64,000 nt of DNA from Chryseobacterium sp. JM1 (GTDB lineage Bacteria; Bacteroidota; Bacteroidia; Flavobacteriales; Weeksellaceae). The stretch lies in contig NZ_JPRN01000001.1 in NCBI RefSeq assembly GCF_000737715.1, positions 62,001 to 126,000 of the forward strand, read 5' to 3'. Numbering within the stretch: the stretch's first letter is position 1; every line of letters starts with the position of its first letter. Below are positions 55,566 through 63,262 of this stretch, in pieces. The notes beneath the pieces were generated by a model that worked only from the letters and a program-made list of their open reading frames with translations, searched no databases and was not told where the DNA came from. The translations under genes and the position numbers were made by a program.

Positions 55566-55586
55566 CACCCATAAAAAGCTCTTTGA

Positions 55587-56492
55587 ATGTTAGGAAGACG
55601 ACAAATCCGTGAAAAAGTAGTACAAACAGTGTATTCTTACTATCAGAATCCTGTAAAGTTTGATATTTTAGAAAAAAATATGTTCTCTGGAATAGAGAAA
55701 ATCTATAATCTCTATATCTATCAGCTTAATTTTTTGGTAGCTCTGAAAGAATTGGCAGAGACTCAGATCGAAATTGGGAAGAATAAATATCTTAAAACCG
55801 ATGCTGAAATAAATCCTAACCAAAAATTCATCAATAACCAGGTACTGATCAAGCTGGAAGAAAATCCTGAGAGATTGTTTTTCACAGGCCAGCACAAGCA
55901 GGTGAAGTGGGATATGCATGATGATATATTGGTGAAAACTTTCCAGAGAATTACTGCAGGAAAGCGTTACCAGGATTTCATGAAGGAAGACGGATATTCT
56001 TTTGAAGAAGATCAGAAGTTTATCGGGAAACTGTTTTTAAGATACATCGCTGAGAATGATGATTTTCAGGAATATCTTAGTGATAAAGAACTTTCATGGT
56101 ACGATGATATCCACATCGCCAACTCTATGGTACAGAAAACAATCGGTTTCCTGAAGGAGGATGAAGAAAGCAGAACATTAATCAAGATGATTAAAGATGA
56201 AGAGGATAAAGATTTCGCAGGAAAACTTCTGAGAGATACCCTGAACAACTGGGAAGCTAATGAGAAAAAGCTAAGTGAAAGGTTGGAAAACTGGGATCTT
56301 GAAAGAGTTTCTTTAATGGATAAAGTCATTTTGTCTACAGCACTTTCTGAGCTGGATAATTTTCCTTTTACGCCTTCAAGAGTTATTATCAATGAATATA
56401 TTGAAATTGCAAAAGTATATGCAACGGACCGTTCCAATATCTTCATTAACGGAATTTTGGATAAATATTGTAAAGATCAAAATAGAATTTAA
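55587..56492 (+). CDS. nusB: Transcription antitermination factor NusB
   Basis: A 301-residue protein, about twice the E. coli length. It starts MLGRRQIREKVVQTVYSYYQ, as NusB does, has a Bacteroidota-specific helical insert (about 45-190), and ends with the NusB core: EKKLSERLENWDLERVSLMDKVILSTALSEL and TPSRVIINEYIEIAKVYATDRSNIFINGILDK (quoted in shorter pieces: LERVSLMDKVILSTALSEL; VIINEYIEIAKVYAT). It joins NusE on boxA RNA in rRNA operons. It leads a three-gene unit with the DUF1573 gene and yajC. Confidence 0.92.
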   Translation: MLGRRQIREKVVQTVYSYYQNPVKFDILEKNMFSGIEKIYNLYIYQLNFLVALKELAETQIEIGKNKYLKTDAEINPNQKFINNQVLIKLEENPERLFFTGQHKQVKWDMHDDILVKTFQRITAGKRYQDFMKEDGYSFEEDQKFIGKLFLRYIAENDDFQEYLSDKELSWYDDIHIANSMVQKTIGFLKEDEESRTLIKMIKDEEDKDFAGKLLRDTLNNWEANEKKLSERLENWDLERVSLMDKVILSTALSELDNFPFTPSRVIINEYIEIAKVYATDRSNIFINGILDKYCKDQNRI

Positions 56493-56493
56493 C

Positions 56494-57009
56494 ATGAAAA
56501 AGACGTTATCAATTATCGCTTTGTCTATTATAGGCCTTGGTTTGGTTTCTTGTAAAAAAGAAAATCAACAAGCTGCTACAGGTGCAGAAGTTGCTAATAT
56601 TACAGATTCTACAGCGGGTGCTACCAATTTAGCTCCTACTGCCGCTGCTCAGGTTTCGGCTGAAGCTGCTACTACAGCTCCGGCTTCTAACCAGCCATCG
56701 ACATCTGTTGCTCTATCTGAAAACAACTTCGATTTTGGAAAAATCAAAAAAGGAGATAAAGTACAGCACATTTACGAGATTACAAATACAGGAAAAAATC
56801 CTTTAGTAATTTCTGAAGTAAAGCCTGGATGCGGATGTACCGCTCCTGATTTTACAAAAGAGCCAATTCTTCCTGGAAAAAAAGGAAAAATCACTTTGCA
56901 TTTTGACTCTTCAAGCTTCGACGGAAACGTTCAGAAGTATGCAGATGTATTTGCTAACGTAGATAAGGCTCCTATCAAATTAACGTTCACAGCGAACATC
57001 CAACCATAA
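56494..57009 (+). CDS. DUF1573 lipoprotein
   Basis: A 171-residue protein from the ATG at 56494 (MKKTLSIIALSIIGLGLVSC), one base after nusB. The lipobox is LVSC. A long Ala/Thr-rich linker (about 25-75) leads to the DUF1573 immunoglobulin-like domain: NNFDFGKIKKGDKVQHIYEI, TNTGKNPLVISEVKPGCGCTAPDF (GCGC cysteines) and GKKGKITLHFDSSSFDG. It should be anchored on the periplasmic or outer face. Function unknown. Confidence 0.9.
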   Translation: MKKTLSIIALSIIGLGLVSCKKENQQAATGAEVANITDSTAGATNLAPTAAAQVSAEAATTAPASNQPSTSVALSENNFDFGKIKKGDKVQHIYEITNTGKNPLVISEVKPGCGCTAPDFTKEPILPGKKGKITLHFDSSSFDGNVQKYADVFANVDKAPIKLTFTANIQP

Positions 57010-57018
57010 TATAACTAT

Positions 57019-57381
57019 ATGTTGACAATCTTTTTACAGGCACAGCAGGGGTCTTCATCTATGATGCTGATCATGATGGGGGTAATGTTTGTGGGGTTTT
57101 ATTTTCTGATGATAAGACCACAGATGAGAAAGCAGAAGCAGGAGAAAACCTTCCAGGAAACTTTAAAAGTAGGAACCAGAGTAGTCCTTACTTCAGGTCT
57201 TCACGGTAGAATTGCTCAGGTTCAGGATGACGGATTCGTGATCGAAACCTTATCTGGAAAACTGAAATTCGAAAAGGCGGCAGTTTCAAGAGAATTTACT
57301 GAAACGCGTTTTGGAGAAAAAGCGAAAGCAGCTGCTGAAAAAGCAGCAGAGAAAAAAGAAATTGATACTGAAAAGAAATAA
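57019..57381 (+). CDS. yajC: Preprotein translocase subunit YajC
   Basis: A 120-residue protein with one TM helix about 14-35 (MMLIMMGVMFVGFYFLMIRPQ), then the YajC cytosolic part RKQKQEKTFQETLKVGTRVVLTSGLHGRIAQV (in pieces: FQETLKVGTRVVLTSGLHG) and an Ala/Lys-rich tail. It associates with SecDF. The unit ends with a GC-rich terminator. Confidence 0.94.
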   Translation: MLTIFLQAQQGSSSMMLIMMGVMFVGFYFLMIRPQMRKQKQEKTFQETLKVGTRVVLTSGLHGRIAQVQDDGFVIETLSGKLKFEKAAVSREFTETRFGEKAKAAAEKAAEKKEIDTEKK

Positions 57382-57402
57382 TTTTTCAGTTTGAAAATAT
57401 CG

Positions 57403-57440
57403 CTCGGCGCGGTGAACGAAGTTCACCGCGCCGAGTTTTT
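57403..57440 (+). terminator. GC-rich terminator after yajC
   Basis: Fifteen-base perfect stem CTCGGCGCGGTGAAC / GTTCACCGCGCCGAG with a GAA loop, followed by TTTTT. Its GC content is far above that of other terminators here. Confidence 0.9.
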
Positions 57441-57509
57441 ATAGAGCTAAAAGAATCAAGAGCCAAGATTTCAGACACAAGACTTTTCTTAGGTTAAGAT
57501 TAAGATTGA

Positions 57510-57551
57510 GAAAGGTCAAGGGTGAATTTTGCTTCGCAAGTGAATGGTGAA
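57510..57551 (-). repeat. 42-bp dispersed repeat, inverted third copy
   Basis: The reverse complement of the 29118 repeat. The last 27 bases (57525-57551) are identical, and the rest has a few changes. The remaining 57441-57692 holds low-complexity words (AACTCATAACTCATC) and a -7 box TATCTTTG at 57681-57688 directly before the SDR gene. Confidence 0.75.
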
Positions 57552-57692
57552 ACCCTCCAGCTCAGAAACCCACATCAAATAACTCATAACTCATCATTTA
57601 AAACTCATAACTTTTAATAATTAGTGTTATCCGTGAACCTATTAGTGAAATTTGTGTTTAAAAATTAAAATCAAATAAAATATCTTTGCACC

Positions 57693-58427
57693 ATGAATCA
57701 AATGACAGACAAAACCGTTCTCATTCTGGGCGCCAATTCAGACGTAGCCAAGCAGTGTATCATACAGTACATTCAGAAAGGATTTTCTGTCATTGCAGCT
57801 TCAAGAGACACTTCCTCACTTGAAAAATTTTTAGCAGACAACAGACTGGATGCTTCAAAGGTGACCATTCTTTATTTTGACGCTGTAGATTTTGATTCTC
57901 ATCAGAAATTTTATGATGCTCTTCCGGTAAAACCACATATTGCCGTATATGCAGCAGGTTTTCTTGTTGACAATGAAAAAGCATTGATGGACTTTAAAGG
58001 CACCCAACAAATGATGCAGGTCAATTATATGGGAGCCGTTTCCATCCTGAACATCATTGCTATGGATCAGAAAAACACCCATCTGGAAAGAATTATCGGT
58101 TTGTCTTCACTGTCGGGAGTAAGAGGAAGGAAAAGCAATTTTGTATATGGAAGTACCAAAGCAGCGTTTACGCAATATTTAGCCGGTTTAAGACAGGAAC
58201 TGGCTTCAAGAAAAATAAAAGTCAATGCCTTGGTGATCGGTTATATCAGAACAAAAATCAATGAAGGGCTACAGCTCAACGAATCTCTGATTATGGAGCC
58301 TGATTATGTCGCAAAACATATTGTCAATGCCGGAAATTCTTTCACTATCGTCCCGAATTTTAAGTGGAAGATGATTTATATGATTTTGAAAATTCTTCCG
58401 GAAGGTTTGGTGGCTAAGCTTCCTTAA
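57693..58427 (+). CDS. SDR family oxidoreductase
   Basis: A 244-residue short-chain dehydrogenase. The N-terminal cofactor strand is TVLILGANSDVAKQCIIQY, an atypical GANSDVA in place of TGxxxGIG; the catalytic triad is Ser in IIGLSSLSGVRG with YGSTK (Y-x3-K). The NAG motif reads YAAGF. It resembles DltE/decaprenyl-phosphoryl-ribose reductase-like SDRs, but the substrate is unknown. The C-terminus (FKWKMIYMILKILPEGLVAK) is hydrophobic and amphipathic, which suggests membrane contact. It converges on the 58424 gene with a four-base overlap. Confidence 0.86.
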   Translation: MNQMTDKTVLILGANSDVAKQCIIQYIQKGFSVIAASRDTSSLEKFLADNRLDASKVTILYFDAVDFDSHQKFYDALPVKPHIAVYAAGFLVDNEKALMDFKGTQQMMQVNYMGAVSILNIIAMDQKNTHLERIIGLSSLSGVRGRKSNFVYGSTKAAFTQYLAGLRQELASRKIKVNALVIGYIRTKINEGLQLNESLIMEPDYVAKHIVNAGNSFTIVPNFKWKMIYMILKILPEGLVAKLP

Positions 58428-58963
58428 TTTTGTTGTTTTGAATATTTTGCAAGATAGTTTAATACAATGTCAAATTCGTCATTTTTAAATTCTGCTTTTT
58501 GAATGATAAAAGATAAAGTATTGATTGGGCTGATGATAATAGTGTCATTTGATCTTATATAGGAAACCTTTTCCCAGACGCAACATATGGTGTAGAATAT
58601 ATTCTTAAATTCAATGCTATGATCATTTAAAATAATGAAAGAAGGTTGGTTTTTGGGTTTGAACTCAGTAATAATCTTATCAACTTCTTTTTTTAATTTC
58701 TTCCTGGAAACAAAATAGTGATTAATTAAAATGAAACAGTAGCCGCAGAAAAATATTCCACCATATTTAAATATATAATGAATCAAATTTTTATCAAAAT
58801 TTTCTATTGGATAGAATCCTAAGAATAAAAAGACTAAGGTAAAAATTGCGATTTTCCACCAGTTTTTTAGCGTTTTATTCCATACATATTTAAAATGAAA
58901 ATTTTGGTTTTGTCTTTCAAATGTTTCATTAAAAGGAATTTCGATCGTAATAGATTCATTCAT
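58424..58963 (-). CDS. YcxB-like membrane protein
   Basis: A 179-residue protein with two TM helices (about 36-55 and 66-84) followed by a cytosolic part whose PSFIILNDHSIEFKN and WEKVSYIRSNDTIIIS strands resemble the YcxB-like domain. It is more AT-rich than its neighbours. The function is unknown. Confidence 0.78.
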   Translation of the reverse strand: MNESITIEIPFNETFERQNQNFHFKYVWNKTLKNWWKIAIFTLVFLFLGFYPIENFDKNLIHYIFKYGGIFFCGYCFILINHYFVSRKKLKKEVDKIITEFKPKNQPSFIILNDHSIEFKNIFYTICCVWEKVSYIRSNDTIIISPINTLSFIIQKAEFKNDEFDIVLNYLAKYSKQQN

Positions 58964-59011
58964 AGCTATCAGTAATTATAATCAGTTTTTGACCATGCCA
59001 AAAATAGAATT

Positions 59012-60880
59012 TTATTCCCCATTCTGCAACAATTCCAAGACTTTCATCATATCAATTCCCTTTCCCAAAACGGGTTTAAACAAATCGCCCTTTTCCTTGA
59101 TTCTCTCCAAAGCGTTATGAATGGTAAAATCAGTTGGTTTCAGACCAGGTTTTACTTCCTCCCACTCCAAAGGCATGGAAACAGAAGCTCCTTCTTTGGG
59201 TCTCAAACTGTAGACACTTGCTAAAGTTTGTCCCGTCCGGTTTTGCAGATAATCGAGATATATTTTTTTGTCATCCCTTTTCTGTAAACTTCGTTCAAGA
59301 GTGGTCAGTTTCGGCAGCTTTTCATTCACCTGTTTCATCAGGATGTGTGCAAAATCTTTTACCTGGTCAAAATCATATATTCCACCCATTGGAATATAGA
59401 TATGGATTCCTGTACTTCCGGAAGTCTTACAGTAACCTTTAATTTTAATTGCATCTAAAACTTCATTCACCTGAAGCGCTGTTTCAATCACATCATCAAA
59501 TGTATTCTTCCTAGAAGGATCTAAATCCAGCACCAGATAATCAGGATGTTCCAGATCAGGAAGCGAACTGTTCCAGGGGTTCAGATCGATGCAGCCTAAA
59601 TTATTCAGATACGCCAAAGTTGCTTTGTCATTACAGTACACATAATCAATGTATTTATCATTGGATTCCGAGTAGACTTTTGTTGTTTTGATCCAGTCCG
59701 GCATACTGTCACCCGCATCCTTCTGATAAAACCCCTGTTCTTCAATGCCGTTAGGGAAACGGTTGAGAGACAGCGGACGGTTTTTCAGATAAGGAAGAAT
59801 ATATGAAGCAACAGACTGATAATAGGCTATCACATCTCCTTTTGTAATGTCATCTTTTGGAAAATAGATCTTATCCTGGTTGGTCAGTTTTACCTTGTGT
59901 TTGTCTAAAGTAATTTCCTTTTCTTTTTCAGAATTCTCAGCTTTCTTTAAAGGTGTCTTCGCTTTCATTTCTCTAAGATTTTCGTTGGTTGGGGTATCTG
60001 TGTCTTTAGGTTCTTTATCTTCACGGATCGCCACAAAAACAGGATGACGATAAATTCCGTCTTTGGTGATTTCGGAATACTTAATTTCACAAACCAGTTC
60101 AGGTTTTGTCCATGTTACAGGCATATTCGTCTTCGGAACCGTTTCAAATGGAGATGTTTTTATGATAAGTTTTTGGAGCCTGTCATGAAGCTGTTTTAAA
60201 GATTCATGATTAAACCCTGTTCCTGTATGGCCGCAATAAATCAGCTTTCCTGAAATATATTTTCCCAGAATTAAAGCTCCGAAATTTTCTCGGGAGCCTT
60301 TCGGTTCTGTAAATCCACAGATAATGGCTTCATCCGTATTCGTGAATTTTATTTTTAGCCAGTCATTCGTTCTGTGGTTTTCCATATATAAGCTGCCGGC
60401 TTTTTTGGCGATCATTCCTTCCAGCTTCATTTTTTTCATTTGGTTAAAAAAAGCAGTTCCTTTTTCAGGAATATGATCGCAATATTTGATCACATCAGTT
60501 TCCGTTAAAGCTTCTTTTAAAAGTTCCTTGCGTTGTACGAGAGGGAGTTCTTCTGTAGAATGACCATTCAGCCAGAGAAGATCAAAAACCTGGTAAGTTA
60601 AAGCCATGTCAGGATGATCTCCAATCTGTTGCAGAAGCTGAAAATTAGGTTTTCCATGCTCGTCGTAAGCCACAATTTCGCCATCCAGAATCATTTTATG
60701 TTTCTGCTGATCAAAGTCTTTCGCAACTTTTTCAAATTTAGATAAAAATGAAATCCCGTTTCTGGAGTAGAACTGGGGATTAGTATGGCTGAGATCGGCA
60801 ACAGCTCTGTAGCCGTCCCATTTGATTTCAAAAACCCAGTCCTCATCGTCGAATGCCTGATCAAAAGGTTTGGCCAGCAT
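59012..60880 (-). CDS. ligD: DNA ligase D, ligase and polymerase domains (3' part of a split ligD)
   Basis: 622 residues. Residues 1-300 form the ATP-dependent ligase: WVFEIKWDGYRAVADL holds the adenylated Lys (KWDG), then KMILDGEIVAYD, EGMIAKKAGSLY and the OB-fold. Residues about 325-620 form the PrimPol domain: YPKDDITKGDVIAYY-like start, DYLVLDLDPSRK (metal Asp pair) and KTSGSTGIHIYIPM. In Bacteroidota the phosphoesterase domain normally precedes in the same protein; here it is a separate frame upstream. The reading frame is open well before the ATG at 60880, back to about 60960, which points to a frameshift in the linker. Confidence 0.9.
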   Translation of the reverse strand: MLAKPFDQAFDDEDWVFEIKWDGYRAVADLSHTNPQFYSRNGISFLSKFEKVAKDFDQQKHKMILDGEIVAYDEHGKPNFQLLQQIGDHPDMALTYQVFDLLWLNGHSTEELPLVQRKELLKEALTETDVIKYCDHIPEKGTAFFNQMKKMKLEGMIAKKAGSLYMENHRTNDWLKIKFTNTDEAIICGFTEPKGSRENFGALILGKYISGKLIYCGHTGTGFNHESLKQLHDRLQKLIIKTSPFETVPKTNMPVTWTKPELVCEIKYSEITKDGIYRHPVFVAIREDKEPKDTDTPTNENLREMKAKTPLKKAENSEKEKEITLDKHKVKLTNQDKIYFPKDDITKGDVIAYYQSVASYILPYLKNRPLSLNRFPNGIEEQGFYQKDAGDSMPDWIKTTKVYSESNDKYIDYVYCNDKATLAYLNNLGCIDLNPWNSSLPDLEHPDYLVLDLDPSRKNTFDDVIETALQVNEVLDAIKIKGYCKTSGSTGIHIYIPMGGIYDFDQVKDFAHILMKQVNEKLPKLTTLERSLQKRDDKKIYLDYLQNRTGQTLASVYSLRPKEGASVSMPLEWEEVKPGLKPTDFTIHNALERIKEKGDLFKPVLGKGIDMMKVLELLQNGE

Positions 60881-60951
60881 CGGTTTGATGAATGAGCTTA
60901 GCTTTTTTTCGTTCGTTAATGAATTGAAATTTTTAAACCTTTTTTCAGAGG

Positions 60952-61557
60952 TTATGACTTCTTTTTTTCCTTTATTTTTGGGCTTTTTTTTTCCTCTAAG
61001 AATTTCGTCACAAGAGATTTGGGTGAAGTGTTTTCCTCAGCATTATAAGGGCTTTCTTCAAATTGGTCTTTGTGTTTAATGAGCAGCCAGGCATTATCCT
61101 CCGTGTTTTTCATTTTAACAAGAGCAAATTCTCCCTTCAGCTTTTTTCCGTGCAGAATAAATTTTAATGAACCGGCACCAAGTTCTTTCAGGAGTTCCTT
61201 TTCATCCGACAGTTTGCTGTCTTTTTCCAAAGGTTCATACGTTCCACTGTCCCAGACTTCCACCTGGCCGGCTCCGTAATTTCCTTCCGGAATATTTCCT
61301 TCAAAATCTTTGTAATCATACGGATGATCTTCCACCATCATCGCCAGTCTTTTATCTTTGGGATCTAATGAAGGGCCTTTCGGAACTGCCCAGCTTTTCA
61401 GAACTCCGTCCATTTCCAGACGAAAATCATAATGAAGACGCGATGCGGCATGCCTCTGGATCACGAAAACCAGCTTGTCTTTGCTTTTTTTCGTTTTGCC
61501 TTCCGGTTCGGTAGTTTCATCGAACTTTCTTTTATTCTGGTAATCTTTCAGAGCCAT
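60952..61557 (-). CDS. ligD: LigD 3'-phosphoesterase domain (5' part of a split ligD)
   Basis: 201 residues with the LigD PE domain: LVFVIQRHAASRLHYDFRLE, LKSWAVPKGPSLDPKDKRLA, VEDHPYDYKDFEGNIPEGNY and GAGQVEVWDSGTYEP; the histidines are the metal ligands. It trims 3' ends during end joining. The C-terminus ends in a Lys-rich linker over an A9 tract (60984-60992) and an A7 tract (60962-60968). One extra A in either would join this frame to the ligase frame. The ATG overlaps the Ku stop (TAATG). Confidence 0.9.
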   Translation of the reverse strand: MALKDYQNKRKFDETTEPEGKTKKSKDKLVFVIQRHAASRLHYDFRLEMDGVLKSWAVPKGPSLDPKDKRLAMMVEDHPYDYKDFEGNIPEGNYGAGQVEVWDSGTYEPLEKDSKLSDEKELLKELGAGSLKFILHGKKLKGEFALVKMKNTEDNAWLLIKHKDQFEESPYNAEENTSPKSLVTKFLEEKKSPKIKEKKKS

Positions 61558-62339
61558 TAGGATGCAGATTTAGATTTGGAACTTTGTAAACTGGCTTTCA
61601 GCTGAGCCATAAGATCTATCACCTTACCTTCTTTTGCAGGTTCGGCTTTTTTCGTTTTAATGCTTTTGCCTTTTGCTTTTTTTCTGATAATCTTCATCAG
61701 TTCATCAGAATAAGTGTCTTTGTACATCGCCGGATCAAAGTCCTGAGAAAGCTGTTTGATAAGACTTACAGCCATTTTCAGTTCTGCGGGTTTGGGGGCT
61801 TTTGATGTAGGAATTTTCAGATCTTTATAATCTCTTATCTCCTGATCAAATCTAAGACGGTTCAGAACGAGTATATCTTTGTAAGGCCTGATCATCCCAA
61901 TCGCTTCACTGTCCCGAAGAACAAAGGTGCCGATTCCTGCCATCTCTGTTTCCTGTAGAGCTTTTAGCAATAGTCTGTATGCGTTTTCACCGTTCTTCTG
62001 AGGTTCGAGATAATAAGGATTTTCGAAGTACACACTGTCTACTTCCGCTTCCTTTACAAATTGATCGATGGATAGTATTTTTGTTTTCTCGGGGCTGGCT
62101 GCCTCATAATCTTCCTCGTCAAGAACGATATATTTATCATCCATGAGATAGCCTTTCACAATGTTTTCCCATTTCACTTCTTTTCCTGTACTCTCGTTAA
62201 CTCTTTTAAATTTAATATTGGAAAAATCAGATTTATCGAGCATATCGAGGTCCAGTTTCGTGGTTTCTGTGGCAGAATAGATTTTAACCGGGATATTGAC
62301 TAAACCGAAGCCAATGGCGCCGTTCCAGATTGCTTTCAT
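61557..62339 (-). CDS. ku: Non-homologous end-joining protein Ku
   Basis: A 260-residue bacterial Ku: MKAIWNGAIGFGLVNIPVKI start, core beta-barrel (ENPYYLEPQKNGENAYRLLL, IGTFVLRDSEAIGMIRPYKD) and a Lys-rich C-terminus (about 215-260) that binds DNA and recruits LigD. It forms homodimeric rings on double-strand ends. The operon order is ku, then ligD-PE, then ligD-lig-pol. It is divergent from the Crp/Fnr gene. Confidence 0.95.
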   Translation of the reverse strand: MKAIWNGAIGFGLVNIPVKIYSATETTKLDLDMLDKSDFSNIKFKRVNESTGKEVKWENIVKGYLMDDKYIVLDEEDYEAASPEKTKILSIDQFVKEAEVDSVYFENPYYLEPQKNGENAYRLLLKALQETEMAGIGTFVLRDSEAIGMIRPYKDILVLNRLRFDQEIRDYKDLKIPTSKAPKPAELKMAVSLIKQLSQDFDPAMYKDTYSDELMKIIRKKAKGKSIKTKKAEPAKEGKVIDLMAQLKASLQSSKSKSAS

Positions 62340-62411
62340 TGTCTTACGTTTTTAAAAATCAATCAATTAACATGCCGTGAGGCGGTGATGTGGTATATTT
62401 TATATGCTTTG

Positions 62412-62455
62412 TTGTCAAATGACAATGGCTTCTCCGGCGTATTTTTATACTTTTA
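62412..62455 (+). promoter_or_regulatory. FNR-type dyad and promoter of the Crp/Fnr gene
   Basis: Perfect palindrome TTGTCA-AA-TGACAA (62412-62425), then TGG in the -33 place (62426-62428), a 19-base spacer and TACTTTTA (62448-62455) as a weak -7 box. The dyad centre lies 29.5 bases before the -7 box, about -41.5 from the likely start, the class II activator position. Confidence 0.65.
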
Positions 62456-62484
62456 TAGTTCCGGACTATTCAGGTAAAATAAAC

Positions 62485-63054
62485 ATGGAAGAACTTTTTA
62501 ACTACATCCGCAAATTTGGAATACTCAGTGCCGAGGAAGAACAGCTGATCGCCGAAGGCCTGCAGGAAATCACCATAGAAAAAGGGGAAGCTTTCATAGA
62601 AGCCGGAAAGGTAAGCCGAAAGATTGCTTTTGTAAAAGAAGGGGTTTTCCGGTCTCTGTACTACAATAAACTGGGGGATGATTTTACCCGCTACTTCATC
62701 TATGAAGGAAGGTTTATTGGAGATTTCCACGGCTTTGCGGATCAGATGCCTTCACTTGAATACATTGAAGCTATCACAGACGGAGTTTTGCTGTCCATAG
62801 ATCTTGATCATTTTAAAAAGCTGGAAAAAGAAATTACCATCTGGCCCTTTCTCTTCGCCAAAGTACATGCTTTTGTGGCAGAGAACAAACTTAAAGTTGC
62901 AAGCACAATGCTCAATCTGGATGCCAAAGCTCGCTACATTCATTTTTTAGATCATTATCCGGGACTTGCCAACAGGGTTCCACAATCTATGCTCGCTTCT
63001 TATCTTGGAATTACCCCTTCGTCTTTAAGCCGTATCAGGAGAAGTATTGTATAA
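62485..63054 (+). CDS. Crp/Fnr family transcriptional regulator
   Basis: A 189-residue regulator from the ATG at 62485 (MEELFNYIRKFGILSAEEEQ). The longer frame from 62404 would be translated across the promoter, so it is rejected. Residues 20-115 form the cNMP-binding-type barrel (ITIEKGEAFIEAGKVSRKIAFVKEGVFR; in pieces: EAFIEAGKVSRKIAFVKEG), followed by a dimer helix and a short HTH (MLASYLGITPSSLSRIRR). No Fe-S cysteines are seen, so it is not an oxygen-sensing FNR. The ligand is unknown. It probably binds the dyads at 62412 and 63200. Confidence 0.9.
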   Translation: MEELFNYIRKFGILSAEEEQLIAEGLQEITIEKGEAFIEAGKVSRKIAFVKEGVFRSLYYNKLGDDFTRYFIYEGRFIGDFHGFADQMPSLEYIEAITDGVLLSIDLDHFKKLEKEITIWPFLFAKVHAFVAENKLKVASTMLNLDAKARYIHFLDHYPGLANRVPQSMLASYLGITPSSLSRIRRSIV

Positions 63055-63199
63055 AAAATCAATAGGGACAGGTTTTAGCATAAACAAAATTTCCACCAGC
63101 TTCAGCCGAAAGTACATCTGTTTAAAGATCAGGTTCTCATCGTCATCAATACTTTTTACATTATACATTAATACACTATACAAAAAAAAGAATTCCTTT

Positions 63200-63243
63200 T
63201 TGCCAAATGACAATGGCCTCATTTCCAAACCATCATAGCTTTG
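63200..63243 (+). promoter_or_regulatory. FNR-type dyad and promoter of purA
   Basis: TTGCCA-AA-TGACAA (63200-63213; one mismatch from a perfect dyad), TGG in the -33 place (63214-63216), a 19-base spacer, and TAGCTTTG (63236-63243). The geometry is identical to that before the Crp/Fnr gene. The purA leader would be about 15 bases. Confidence 0.7.
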
Positions 63244-63262
63244 CATCATAAAATTTAAATAT

